Shown here piece after piece: positions 35,295-43,870 of a stretch of 51,728 nucleotides of DNA (the stretch's first letter is position 1; every line of letters starts with the position of its first letter). Where the stretch lies: assembly GCA_964368765.1 (NCBI GenBank), contig CAYJCU010000004.1, positions 1 through 51,728 on the forward strand. The letters are read 5' to 3'. The notes under the pieces were generated by a model. The model saw only the letters and a program-made list of their open reading frames with translations. It had not been told where the DNA came from and made no database searches. This stretch comes from JADFUS01 sp964368765 (GTDB taxonomy: Bacteria; Bacteroidota; Bacteroidia; Bacteroidales; Rikenellaceae). The position numbers and the translations under genes are program-made.

Positions 35295-36260
35295 ATGAGT
35301 GAGATATATTTTATTATTTTGCCTATAGTGGCAATAATTCTTTTAGCACTATTTTTCTATTTCGTACCAGTAGGTCTTTGGTTTAGTGCAACAATATCAG
35401 GAGTTAAAATTTCGTTATTACAATTGATGCTTATGCGTTGGCGTAAGGTGCCTCCTGGGGTTATTGTTACATCTATGATTGAGGGAACTAAAGCAGGACT
35501 AGAGCTTAATCCTAATGAGTTAGAGTCGCACTATCTTGCAGGTGGTAATGTGCCTAATGTTATCCATGCGCTTGTATCAGCACAGAAGGCTAGTATTAAT
35601 CTTGATTTTAAGATGGCAACAGCTATTGATATTGCTGGGCGTAATGTGTTTGAGGCGGTGCAGATGTCTGTTAATCCAAAGGTTATCAACACTCCTCCTG
35701 TTTCAGCAGTGGCTCGTGATGGTATCCAGCTAATAGCTAAGGCACGTGTAACAGTACGTGCTAATATCAAGCAGCTTGTAGGAGGTGCTGGTGAAGAGAC
35801 TATCCTTGCTCGTGTAGGAGAGGGTATAGTATCGTCGATAGGTTCATCAAACTCACATAAGAGTGTGCTAGAGAATCCTGATTTTATCTCTCGTATCGTG
35901 CTAGAGAAGGGTCTTGATACAGGAACAGCTTTTGAAATTCTATCTATTGATATTGCAGATATAGATGTAGGAAAGAATATTGGAGCCTTCTTACAGATGG
36001 ATCAAGCAAATGCAGATAAGAATATTGCGCAGGCTAAGGCAGAGGAGAAACGTGCTATGGCGGTAGCTCTTGAGCAAGAGATGTTAGCTAAGGCGCAAGA
36101 GGCACGTGCTAGGGTTATTGATGCAGAGGCTGAGGTGCCACTTGCTATTGCAGAGGCATTTAGAAATGGTAATCTAGGTATAATGGATTACTATAAACTG
36201 AAAAATATTCAGGCAGATACAACTATGCGTGAGTCTATAGCTCCGCAACAAACAAAATAA
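35295..36260 (+). CDS. floA: Flotillin-like protein FloA
   Basis: A 321-residue membrane scaffold protein (UPF0365/YqfA family) that organises functional membrane microdomains. It has one N-terminal membrane hairpin (about 6-30), then a PHB-like region (VAVRDGIQL-type stretch AVARDGIQLIAKARVTVR, GGAGEETILARVGEGIVSSIGSS). The Ala/Glu-rich coiled coil (about 235-290) is followed by MDYYKLKNIQADT. The length is normal, and it forms an operon with nfeD. Confidence 0.94.
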   Translation: MSEIYFIILPIVAIILLALFFYFVPVGLWFSATISGVKISLLQLMLMRWRKVPPGVIVTSMIEGTKAGLELNPNELESHYLAGGNVPNVIHALVSAQKASINLDFKMATAIDIAGRNVFEAVQMSVNPKVINTPPVSAVARDGIQLIAKARVTVRANIKQLVGGAGEETILARVGEGIVSSIGSSNSHKSVLENPDFISRIVLEKGLDTGTAFEILSIDIADIDVGKNIGAFLQMDQANADKNIAQAKAEEKRAMAVALEQEMLAKAQEARARVIDAEAEVPLAIAEAFRNGNLGIMDYYKLKNIQADTTMRESIAPQQTK

Positions 36261-36317
36261 TATTGTTCTATCTAGTAGAACCATAAAAAAAAGGTCGCTA
36301 TATTAACAACTAATAAA

Positions 36318-36339
36318 TTGCCTCTTGTAAAAGGGGCAA
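36318..36339 (+). other. Hairpin in the floA downstream spacer
   Basis: A 9-bp stem with one mismatch (TTGCCTCTT / AAGGGGCAA) and a GTAA loop, 19 bases before the next ATG. The T run expected of a terminator is absent. A 6-bp stem, GTTCTA-TCTAG-TAGAAC, lies earlier in the same spacer. The role is unknown. Confidence 0.35.
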
Positions 36340-36358
36340 CAAAATAATAATAAAAAAT

Positions 36359-37030
36359 ATGGAAGATGGTCTCACTGCGCAACGTAAGCAGATAATCGAG
36401 ATGCTCAATGGTAAGAGCGAGGAGAAAAGAAATAGTTATAAAAATACGCTAGAGGTTTTTCAGCTAATAAAGAATAATCTACACGAATTGTCTGGAGAGG
36501 TAAATGACGAAATGGCAAACTATCGTGAAACTAGGGTTGAATATAGGGATAAAGGGTCGTTTGATGCACAGCTTCAGTTTGCAGAGGATTTGCTACTGTT
36601 TAATATGCACACAAATGTGTTCCAGTTTCCGCAAGAGCACCCTATACACAGTGTGGGGTACTCTACAAAGGATAAGTATAACACCCTTTGTGGCGTAATT
36701 AATGTTTATAACTTTCTCTCAGAGTCGTTCAAAAAAAATCGCTCAGAAGATGAGGGATACCTTATAGCGAGAATTTTTATCAATCGTGAGGGGTATTTCT
36801 TTGCTGATGGGAAGCCATTAGAGAGGTATGGTTATAATACCTTCGGTGAGAATAAGATTAATGAAGAGACCATTTTAGATATGATTGAGGTGTTGATGCT
36901 ATACTCAATGGAGTTTGAGCTATATATTACCCCTTACGAGACTGCTCAAATTATTGAGGTTGAGCAGATGAATACTCGTATGGAACATAATAAAATCAGC
37001 ACTGGAAAACGTTTAGGGTACAAATTGTAA
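36359..37030 (+). CDS. Conserved hypothetical protein
   Basis: A 223-residue soluble protein with no signal peptide or membrane segment. The N-terminal third is charged and helical (about 1-55). The rest has mixed alpha/beta character (FQFPQEHPIHSVGY, CGVINVYNFLSESF, YLIARIFINREGYFF). I do not recognise a catalytic motif. It lies 9 bases upstream of ricT and is probably cotranscribed with it, which suggests a housekeeping rather than an accessory role. Confidence 0.7.
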   Translation: MEDGLTAQRKQIIEMLNGKSEEKRNSYKNTLEVFQLIKNNLHELSGEVNDEMANYRETRVEYRDKGSFDAQLQFAEDLLLFNMHTNVFQFPQEHPIHSVGYSTKDKYNTLCGVINVYNFLSESFKKNRSEDEGYLIARIFINREGYFFADGKPLERYGYNTFGENKINEETILDMIEVLMLYSMEFELYITPYETAQIIEVEQMNTRMEHNKISTGKRLGYKL

Positions 37031-37039
37031 ATATATTTA

Positions 37040-38551
37040 ATGGATAATAAAAAGATAATTGTTGAGCGTGGAGCCAATTTTTTCACTGATAGTGAGGGCG
37101 AAGCGGCAGCAAACAGCTGTGAGGGTGCGCGTAAGTTAGGCTCTGTTGATTGGGAGGCACCACTACACGAAGGGGCTAGTAAAGATGAGATTTTTGAGGT
37201 AAGATTTAAAAATACACGTAAGGGTTATTACCATAATGTAAATGGTTTGATTCTTAAGGTGGGAGATATAGTTGCTGTTGAGAGCTCGCCAGGGCATGAT
37301 ATAGGTATTATCTCGCTTACTGGTAATATGGTTAAGAAACAGATGCGCTGTAAAGGGTTTAATCCTGATGGTGTTGAGTTTAAAAAGATATATCGTATTG
37401 CTAAGGGTGGTGATATTACTAAGTGGCAAGAGGCTATTGCTCTTGAGCATAACACAATGATTAAAACTAGGCGTATAGCAGATTCGCTTGGTCTTAACAT
37501 GAAGATTGGCGATGTTGAGTATCAGGGAGATAAGATAAAGGCTATCTTCTACTATATTGCAGATGCTAGGGTTGATTTTAGAGAACTTATCAAGATACTT
37601 GCGGACGAGTTTAAGATACGTATTGAGATGAAGCAGATAGGTGCTCGCCAAGAGGCGGGTCGTATCGGAGGTATCGGTTCGTGCGGTAGAGAGTTATGTT
37701 GCTCTACGTGGGTAACTAATTTCGTGTCGGTAACAACCAACTCAGCACGTTTTCAAGAGATTTCTCTTAATCCGCAGAAATTGGCTGGGCAGTGCGGAAA
37801 ACTTAAATGTTGTCTTAATTATGAGGTTGATTCATATATAGATGCACGTAAATCATTCCCAAGGCTTAAAGGGCCACTTGAGACTCTTGATGCACAATAT
37901 TTCTTAGTTAAGAGTGATATTATTAAGGGCGAAATGGTCTTTAGTAGTGATCCTTCATCTATGGTAAATGTTGTAAGTATTCCTATTAGCAGAGTACGTG
38001 AAATTATGAATCTTAACCGTAAAGGGGTTAAGGTTGATACGTTACGTGTTATTGATGCTAATGAGGGTGCTGCTGTTAATCATGATTTTGCAAATGTTGT
38101 TGGAGATGAGAGTATTACTCGTTTCGATAAGGGGGCAAAAGAGGCTAAACGTAGAAATAACCGTAAAGGAGGCTCTAAATTCAAAAAGAGCAATAACCAA
38201 CCTGCCAATGAGCAAGAGGGTGGTGAGACAGAGACAAAACCAGAGGTAAAGAAGACACATAACAACCCTAGATCTAAACCTCAGAGGGATGAGAATAGAG
38301 GTGGTAATGGAGAGCCTAAGGTAAGAAGAGAGAATCGTGAGGCTAATGGTGAGCCGAGAGTTAGACGAGAAGTACGTGAGGGCGATGGAGAACCAAAGGT
38401 TAAGAGAGAGGCGCGTGAGGGCGATGATAAGCAACAACCACGCTCTTCTGATAGACCAAACAATAGACCTCGTAAGAGATGGAATAACAACCGTAAAGGG
38501 GGCAATGGTAATAAAGGGGGTAATGAGAGCCAAGGTGGTGCTAAAGAGTAG
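37040..38551 (+). CDS. ricT: PSP1/RicT-family regulatory Fe-S protein
   Basis: A 503-residue protein with a PSP1 domain (about 50-275). Six cysteines form two CX4CC motifs: C215, C220, C221 (CGRELCC) and C252, C257, C258 (CGKLKCC). RicT in Bacillus joins RicA and RicF in an Fe-S complex that modulates RNase Y; no partner gene is adjacent here. The C-terminal 135 residues are basic, low-complexity and repetitive, with several GEPxVRRExRE units. This is typical of nucleic-acid-binding tails. gldH starts within its last codons. Confidence 0.88.
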   Translation: MDNKKIIVERGANFFTDSEGEAAANSCEGARKLGSVDWEAPLHEGASKDEIFEVRFKNTRKGYYHNVNGLILKVGDIVAVESSPGHDIGIISLTGNMVKKQMRCKGFNPDGVEFKKIYRIAKGGDITKWQEAIALEHNTMIKTRRIADSLGLNMKIGDVEYQGDKIKAIFYYIADARVDFRELIKILADEFKIRIEMKQIGARQEAGRIGGIGSCGRELCCSTWVTNFVSVTTNSARFQEISLNPQKLAGQCGKLKCCLNYEVDSYIDARKSFPRLKGPLETLDAQYFLVKSDIIKGEMVFSSDPSSMVNVVSIPISRVREIMNLNRKGVKVDTLRVIDANEGAAVNHDFANVVGDESITRFDKGAKEAKRRNNRKGGSKFKKSNNQPANEQEGGETETKPEVKKTHNNPRSKPQRDENRGGNGEPKVRRENREANGEPRVRREVREGDGEPKVKREAREGDDKQQPRSSDRPNNRPRKRWNNNRKGGNGNKGGNESQGGAKE

Positions 38552-38924
38552 CATCATACCACTCTTTATGGCGTTACTTTTTGGCGCGGGGTGCTCTTCT
38601 TCGGGTTTAACAGGTGATGGAGAGCATAACTACCGCTACACCAATCTTGAAGACTCTATTAAGTGCGACATAGCTCTTAATGTGTTATTTGAGGCCGATT
38701 TTCCGAGTGATAGTTTTAATTTTGAGTTAGCTATTGAGAGTAGTGATAGTGTTGAGTTAAAACAAAAATTCAGTGCGGTGGCGGTGGAGAGAGATGAACT
38801 TATATATTTAATAAGAGGCGCTGTTATTAAGCGAGGAGAGTATAATTTTATGCTAAAGAGTTTGATGTCCCAAGAGGCGAATGATAAAATTAAAGATTTA
38901 AGAATAAGGATTATCCCTTTATAA
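38523..38924 (+). CDS. GldH-like lipoprotein
   Basis: A 133-residue lipoprotein with a signal peptide and lipobox FGAGC (C24). The C-terminal pattern IKRGEYNFMLKSLMSQEANDKIKDLRIRI fits the end of GldH proteins, and gldH directly after ricT is the usual Bacteroidota order. GldH is needed for gliding in Flavobacteria; in non-gliding Bacteroidales its role is unclear. The ATG at 38523 overlaps ricT by 29 bases; GTG at 38535 is possible. The longer open frame back to 38337 runs through the ricT repeat tail and is not real coding. Confidence 0.65.
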   Translation: MRAKVVLKSSIIPLFMALLFGAGCSSSGLTGDGEHNYRYTNLEDSIKCDIALNVLFEADFPSDSFNFELAIESSDSVELKQKFSAVAVERDELIYLIRGAVIKRGEYNFMLKSLMSQEANDKIKDLRIRIIPL

Positions 38925-38930
38925 AGTTTT

Positions 38931-39653
38931 ATGGGTAAAGATAAGATAAAAAGATTTGAAGAGAACAAAACCTTTGCGGTTATGGTTCAACCTGAGTTTG
39001 ATGAAATTTTTCATAAAGATTATAAACTCAAAGGTAGGTGGAGAGAGGATTTTTTCAAAAACGATAAACCTATTGTGTTAGAGTTGGGTTGCGGACGTGG
39101 TGAGTATAGCGTTGAGCTAGGTAGACATTATCCTAATAATAACTTTATAGGTGTTGATATTAAGGGTGCTCGCATGTGGCGTGGTGCTAAGAGTGTAACA
39201 GAAGAGGGTATTGATAATGTGGGTTTCTTGCGAACACGTATTGAGTTTATTGAGTCGTTCTTTGCTGAGGGAGAAATCTCTGAGTTATGGATCACATTCC
39301 CTGATCCTCAACTACGTAAGAATCGTGTAAAAAAACGTCTTACAGCACCTGAATTTCTGAGTTTTTACTCAAAATTCCTTAAGCCTGATGGTGTGATACA
39401 TCTTAAGACAGATAGCCAACACCTACACGAATATACCAAGGCGGTGGCTGAGGTAAATGGCCTTGAGGTGCTAGAGTGCAGTAATGATATATACCCCAAT
39501 GCGGATAAGTTTGTGAAAGAGTTATGCTCTATCCAAACAACTTACGAAAAACGTTATCTTGCTGAGGGTATGGCAATAACATATATTAAATTTTCATTAG
39601 GTGGCAAAAAAGAGTTTGTAGCTCCTGATTTTGCCCCAGATGAGTTATTATAA
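38931..39653 (+). CDS. trmB: tRNA (guanine-N7-)-methyltransferase
   Basis: Methylates G46 of tRNA using SAM. The 240-residue protein has the SAM motif PIVLELGCGRGEYSVELG, FIGVDIKGARMWRGAKS, and the substrate-recognition stretch LWITFPDPQLRKNRVKKRL. FLKPDGVIHLKTDS follows. It lies 6 bases after gldH. The length is usual. Confidence 0.95.
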   Translation: MGKDKIKRFEENKTFAVMVQPEFDEIFHKDYKLKGRWREDFFKNDKPIVLELGCGRGEYSVELGRHYPNNNFIGVDIKGARMWRGAKSVTEEGIDNVGFLRTRIEFIESFFAEGEISELWITFPDPQLRKNRVKKRLTAPEFLSFYSKFLKPDGVIHLKTDSQHLHEYTKAVAEVNGLEVLECSNDIYPNADKFVKELCSIQTTYEKRYLAEGMAITYIKFSLGGKKEFVAPDFAPDELL

Positions 39654-39682
39654 TTTATACAACAACAAATAAGAAGAGAGAA

Positions 39683-40117
39683 ATGAAGTTTTCAGAAATT
39701 TTATCAATATCTGGACAGCCTGGTCTGTTTAGATATTTAGCACAAGGAAAAAGTGGTATAATAATCGAATCGTTAGCAGAGGGTAAGCGTATGCAGGTGT
39801 CGGCTAATTCACGTATAAGTTCATTATCTGATATAGCGATATATACTGAGGCAGAGGATATGCCTTTAGCAGAGGTTTTCCAAACAATGTTTAATAGCCT
39901 TGAGGGGGCAGCGGCTCTTAACCATAAAAGCGATATTAACGAGTTAGTAACAGCTTTTGAGGAGTATCTTCCTACTTATGATAAATATAGAGTGCGCCAT
40001 TCAGATATTAAAAAGGTGTTTCAATGGTATAACCTACTTCAGGGTGCTGGTCTAACTCAATTTATTGAGACAGAAGAGGCAGAGAGTGCTGAAGAGAGTG
40101 TTTCAACAGAAGAATAG
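39683..40117 (+). CDS. DUF5606-domain protein
   Basis: A small acidic protein of 144 residues: FSEILSISGQPGLFRYLAQG, GIIIESLAEGKRMQVS, and a helical second half ending in a Glu-rich tail. The N-terminal pattern is that of DUF5606, a conserved Bacteroidota family of unknown function. It lies between trmB and ettA with short gaps (29 and 9 bases). The context hints at translation but does not prove it. Confidence 0.8.
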   Translation: MKFSEILSISGQPGLFRYLAQGKSGIIIESLAEGKRMQVSANSRISSLSDIAIYTEAEDMPLAEVFQTMFNSLEGAAALNHKSDINELVTAFEEYLPTYDKYRVRHSDIKKVFQWYNLLQGAGLTQFIETEEAESAEESVSTEE

Positions 40118-40126
40118 TAGTTACTT

Positions 40127-41815
40127 ATGGCAGCAGCAGAAGATAGAAAGATAATATTCTCGATGGTGGGTGTCTCTAAAACCTTTAATAATCAAAAAAA
40201 GGTTCTGAGTAACATCTATCTATCGTTTTTTTACGGTGCTAAGATTGGTATCATTGGTCTTAATGGTTCGGGTAAATCTACCCTTATGAAGATTATTGCT
40301 GGTCTAGAGAAATCATACCAAGGCGAGGTGGTTTTTGCACCTGGTTATAGTGTTGGTTACCTAGAGCAGGAGCCACAATTAGATGAGACAAAAACAGTTC
40401 GTGAAATTGTTGAAGAGGGGTGCGCCGATGTGGTTGCTCTTCTAAAAGAGTATGAAGAGGTTAATAACCGCTTTATGGAGCCTATGGACGATGATACGAT
40501 GAATGCACTTATTGTTCGTCAGGGGGAGCTAACAGATGAGATAGAGCGTCATAATGGTTGGGAGTTAGATACAAAACTATCTAGAGCTATGGATGCTCTT
40601 CGTTGTCCACCTGAAGAGATGATGATAGGTGTATTATCGGGCGGAGAGCGTCGTAGAGTTGCTCTTTGTCGTCTTTTACTTCAAGAGCCTGATGTATTAC
40701 TTCTTGACGAGCCTACTAACCACCTTGATGCAGAGAGTATCGACTGGTTAGAGCAGCATCTACAACAATATAAAGGAACTGTTATTGCAGTTACCCACGA
40801 CCGCTATTTCTTAGATAACGTGGCAGGTTGGATATTAGAGCTTGATAGAGGAGAGGGTATTCCGTGGGAAGGTAACTACTCAGGATGGCTAGAGCAGAAG
40901 AGCAAGCGTCTTGCGCAAGAGGAGAAACAGGCTAGCAAACGTCGTAAAACACTTGAGCGTGAGCTTGAATGGGTACGTATGGCACCGTCGGCACGTCAGA
41001 GTAAGAGTAAAGCTCGTCTTTCGGCTTATGATAAACTACTTAATGAGGATAGTAAGCAGAAAGAGGAGAAACTAGAGATATTTATCCCTAATGGCCCACG
41101 TCTTGGAGATGTGGTGTTAGAGGTAAAGGGTGTTTCTAAGGCTTATGGCGATAAGGTTCTTTTCGATAACCTTACTTTCACTCTTCCGCCAGCAGGTATC
41201 GTTGGAGTTATTGGCCCTAACGGAGCAGGTAAGAGTACTCTTTTCAAGATGATTATGGGTATTGAGAGTGCTGATAAGGGTGATTTCAAGGTGGGCGAAA
41301 CTGTTAAGCTTGCTTATGTTGATCAATCGCATAAAGATATAGTGGCAGATAAGAGTGTGTATGAGGTTATAGCACAAGATAGCGAATTTGTTACTCTTGG
41401 TGGCAGAGGTGTCAATGCACGAGCCTATATAAGTCGCTTTAATTTCAGCGGTGGCGATCAGGAGAAGAAATGTGGTGTTCTATCTGGAGGAGAGCGTAAC
41501 CGTTTACATCTTGCTATGGCACTTAAAGAGGAGGGTAATGTACTGCTTCTCGACGAGCCTACTAATGATATAGATGTTAATACACTTCGTGCTCTTGAAG
41601 AGGGATTAGAGAATTTCGCTGGTTGTGCTGTTGTAATATCGCACGATAGATGGTTCTTAGATAGAATCGCAACGCATATCCTAGCTTTTGAGGGTGATTC
41701 AGAGGTTGTATATTTCGAGGGTAGCTATTCTGATTATGAGGAGAATCGCAAACGTCGTTTAGGTAATGTAGAGCCTAAGAAGATACGTTATAAAAAGCTG
41801 ACAGCAGATCAGTAA
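40127..41815 (+). CDS. ettA: Energy-dependent translational throttle protein EttA
   Basis: A ribosome-associated ABC-F ATPase of 562 residues. It has two ABC domains: Walker A GLNGSGKST and GPNGAGKST, signatures LSGGERRRV and LSGGERNRL, and Walker B LLLDEPTNHLD and LLLDEPTNDID. The charged linker between them (about 240-315, KRLAQEEKQASKRRKTLERE) carries the P-site tRNA interaction arm. EttA couples the cell's ATP/ADP ratio to the first elongation step. A terminator follows. Confidence 0.94.
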   Translation: MAAAEDRKIIFSMVGVSKTFNNQKKVLSNIYLSFFYGAKIGIIGLNGSGKSTLMKIIAGLEKSYQGEVVFAPGYSVGYLEQEPQLDETKTVREIVEEGCADVVALLKEYEEVNNRFMEPMDDDTMNALIVRQGELTDEIERHNGWELDTKLSRAMDALRCPPEEMMIGVLSGGERRRVALCRLLLQEPDVLLLDEPTNHLDAESIDWLEQHLQQYKGTVIAVTHDRYFLDNVAGWILELDRGEGIPWEGNYSGWLEQKSKRLAQEEKQASKRRKTLERELEWVRMAPSARQSKSKARLSAYDKLLNEDSKQKEEKLEIFIPNGPRLGDVVLEVKGVSKAYGDKVLFDNLTFTLPPAGIVGVIGPNGAGKSTLFKMIMGIESADKGDFKVGETVKLAYVDQSHKDIVADKSVYEVIAQDSEFVTLGGRGVNARAYISRFNFSGGDQEKKCGVLSGGERNRLHLAMALKEEGNVLLLDEPTNDIDVNTLRALEEGLENFAGCAVVISHDRWFLDRIATHILAFEGDSEVVYFEGSYSDYEENRKRRLGNVEPKKIRYKKLTADQ

Positions 41816-41825
41816 ATTTATTTTT

Positions 41826-41864
41826 ATTGCCTTAACTTGTTTCATTCAGTTAAGGCAATTTTTA
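41826..41864 (+). terminator. Intrinsic terminator after ettA
   Basis: A perfect 11-bp stem (ATTGCCTTAAC / GTTAAGGCAAT) with a 12-base loop is followed by TTTTTA. It closes the ricT-ettA operon. Confidence 0.9.
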
Positions 41865-41880
41865 TTAAGAATAATATAAG

Positions 41881-43020
41881 ATGAAAATTTTTGTTAAGAG
41901 ATTACTTAGGGTTATTGTTGTAATAGTTGGTGTTATAGCACTTATTGCTATATCTGTATTAATATATCTTCAACACCCTAAGTTCGGAGGGGATATTAAG
42001 AAGGGGAGCGAAAGGGCTATGCGTATAGCTAAATCAGTGAATCAGAAAGATGGTTATTTTCATAATTTAGAACCTAATCCTGCGCCCACAAGAAAAGAGG
42101 ACCCTATTAGTAGGTTGCTAAATTTCTACGATTTGATATTTGTGCGTAGTAAAATAACACGCCCTAATGTTGTTGTTCCCTCAATAAAAACCGATATTTC
42201 GGCACTAGATAGTGATCAAGAGCTTATTGTTTGGTTAGGTCATTCAACGTTTTATATCCAAGCCAAAGGGAAAAAATTTATAACAGATCCTGTTTTTGGT
42301 GCTGCCGATCCACTCGGCTCCCTTAACAAACCTTTTGAGAGTTCCGAGCCATATAGTGTTGAGGATATTCCGTCACTTGACTATGTAATTATTACTCACG
42401 ACCATTGGGATCACCTGGAGTATGAGACAATAAAGATATTGAAAGATAGAACAGATAAATTTGTTTGTCCACTAGGTGTAGGTGCACATCTTGAGCGTTG
42501 GGGAGTGCATGTTGATGATATTATTGAGCTTGATTGGTACGAAGATAGTGTGTTAGATGGAGAGCTAACTATCACTGCTCTTCCTGCTAGACACTATTCA
42601 GGTAGATTATTAGAGAAGAACAGAACATTATGGTGTGGTTATATGCTAACATCCAATGATAATAATCTATATATCAGTGGTGATAGTGGTTATGGAGAGA
42701 ATATTGGTGAGATAGCAAAACGTTTCCCCGATATTGATTTTGCAATTATGGAGAACGGTCAATATAATATGCTTTGGAGACATATCCATTTTGTGCCTGA
42801 GGATTTATTAAAGGCACTTAGCGAGCTAAAGCCTAAGAGCTTTATCACATCGCACCACTCAAAATATGCCTTGGCACGTCATGTGTGGAATGATCCACTT
42901 AATACTATCTATGAGGCATCGCTCAAAGATTCAACACTCAATCTATTATACCCTCAGATTGGAGAGGTATTAATGTATAGAGAGAGCAGTGATTGGAGAG
43001 GGAAACAATGGTGGAAATAA
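41881..43020 (+). CDS. Membrane-anchored metallo-beta-lactamase-fold hydrolase
   Basis: A 379-residue protein with one N-terminal membrane segment (about 9-30). The metallo-beta-lactamase domain has LIVWLGHSTFYIQAKGKKF, the metal motif HDHWDH, ITALPARHYSGR, and LYISGDSGYG near the C-terminal metal site. The overall pattern resembles UlaG/RomA/NAPE-PLD relatives. The substrate is unknown (phospholipid or a phosphoester are possibilities). It is flanked by terminators on both sides, so it is a single-gene unit. Confidence 0.86.
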   Translation: MKIFVKRLLRVIVVIVGVIALIAISVLIYLQHPKFGGDIKKGSERAMRIAKSVNQKDGYFHNLEPNPAPTRKEDPISRLLNFYDLIFVRSKITRPNVVVPSIKTDISALDSDQELIVWLGHSTFYIQAKGKKFITDPVFGAADPLGSLNKPFESSEPYSVEDIPSLDYVIITHDHWDHLEYETIKILKDRTDKFVCPLGVGAHLERWGVHVDDIIELDWYEDSVLDGELTITALPARHYSGRLLEKNRTLWCGYMLTSNDNNLYISGDSGYGENIGEIAKRFPDIDFAIMENGQYNMLWRHIHFVPEDLLKALSELKPKSFITSHHSKYALARHVWNDPLNTIYEASLKDSTLNLLYPQIGEVLMYRESSDWRGKQWWK

Positions 43021-43036
43021 GATAATAAATTTACTG

Positions 43037-43077
43037 AGAGGATGGCTAAACAACAGGTTTTTGGTCATCCTCTTTTT
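43037..43077 (+). terminator. Intrinsic terminator after the MBL-fold gene
   Basis: The stem AGAGGATG / CATCCTCT, extended by partial pairing inside, is followed by TTTTTG. It lies 17 bases after the stop. Confidence 0.75.
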
Positions 43078-43150
43078 GTGTTATAATCGCTAGTCCCGAA
43101 GGTATCATTATCCCCTATTTATATACTCATAATGATTAACTTGAACTGCC

Positions 43151-43705
43151 CTAAATGTTAAACAGGATGTACAAAATGATATAGTAATCCTCTTTGAACA
43201 ATTTTTTAAGTGTCTTAATCGCATCCTGTTTTTGTGTGTATATGGTTGTTGTTGCCTTGTTAAACTTTTTGGCAATCTCTTTAACAGAATAACCCTCTAG
43301 TGTTAGCCTAAATACCTTTGCGCACTCTTCAGGCAATCTGTCAATAGTTTTTGATACAGTAGCAATCAACTCTGTTTCGGCTAACTGTGTTACAATTAAT
43401 GAATCATCCTTTGCATATTCAATATAGCCACTCTTAACCCTTTCTCGTTTAATATAGTTGCTGAAATCATTCTTTATAGAGGTGAAACAATATCCCTTAA
43501 GTGCTTCTATATTATCAAATTTAGTTGTTTTACTACTCCATATCTTAACAAACAGGTCGTGAACAATATCACACGCCTCCACCTCATTACATTCTCTATA
43601 TACCTTAGACGAAAATAAAAATAGCTCTTTATACAATAGACTATACACCTCGCCAAATGCCGAGATGTCACGATTGTTAAATTTAGAGAGTAAAACTTTA
43701 TTCAT
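43151..43705 (-). CDS. ECF-family RNA polymerase sigma factor
   Basis: A 184-residue sigma-70-type factor. Region 2 is at about 10-75 (ACDIVHDLFVKIWSS), and region 4 at about 115-170 (LPEECAKVFRLTLEGYSVKEIAKKFNKATTTIYTQKQDAIK), with a helix-turn-helix. It matches the Bacteroidota sigma factors of FecI type that act with FecR anti-sigma factors on susC/susD genes. It faces away from fecR, with 165 bases between them, instead of being its first operon partner. Confidence 0.9.
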   Translation of the reverse strand: MNKVLLSKFNNRDISAFGEVYSLLYKELFLFSSKVYRECNEVEACDIVHDLFVKIWSSKTTKFDNIEALKGYCFTSIKNDFSNYIKRERVKSGYIEYAKDDSLIVTQLAETELIATVSKTIDRLPEECAKVFRLTLEGYSVKEIAKKFNKATTTIYTQKQDAIKTLKKLFKEDYYIILYILFNI

Positions 43706-43726
43706 TTATAATCTATATAGTGTTTG

Positions 43727-43734
43727 CAAAAATA
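43727..43734 (-). promoter_or_regulatory. Putative -7 box of the sigma-factor gene
   Basis: The minus strand reads TATTTTTG, a TAnnTTTG match, 21 bases upstream of the sigma-factor ATG at 43705. No clear -33 element is seen. Confidence 0.45.
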
Positions 43735-43870
43735 ACAATAAAAACTTTAATAAAAAAATCAATTTATATTATATTGTAAATTAAATAGTTAGAAAATAAT
43801 TAAAAAATTTATTCATTTTGGGTCGTAATTTCTATTTATCATATTGTTCTACTTTTAAACAGATAGATTT

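Noticed and set aside
38337..38522. Upstream part of the open frame that ends in gldH
   Set aside because: It lies wholly within the ricT tail in another frame; the lipoprotein signal peptide of GldH begins only after 38523.
38042..38557. Minus-strand ORF of 171 codons opposite the ricT tail
   Set aside because: It is an antisense reading of repetitive coding sequence; the apparent hydrophobic protein is a by-product of Arg/Glu-rich codons.
43812..43820. TTCATTTTG as a -7 box for fecR
   Set aside because: It deviates from TAnnTTTG at the A, and the gene may use the ECF sigma factor; the evidence is too weak.
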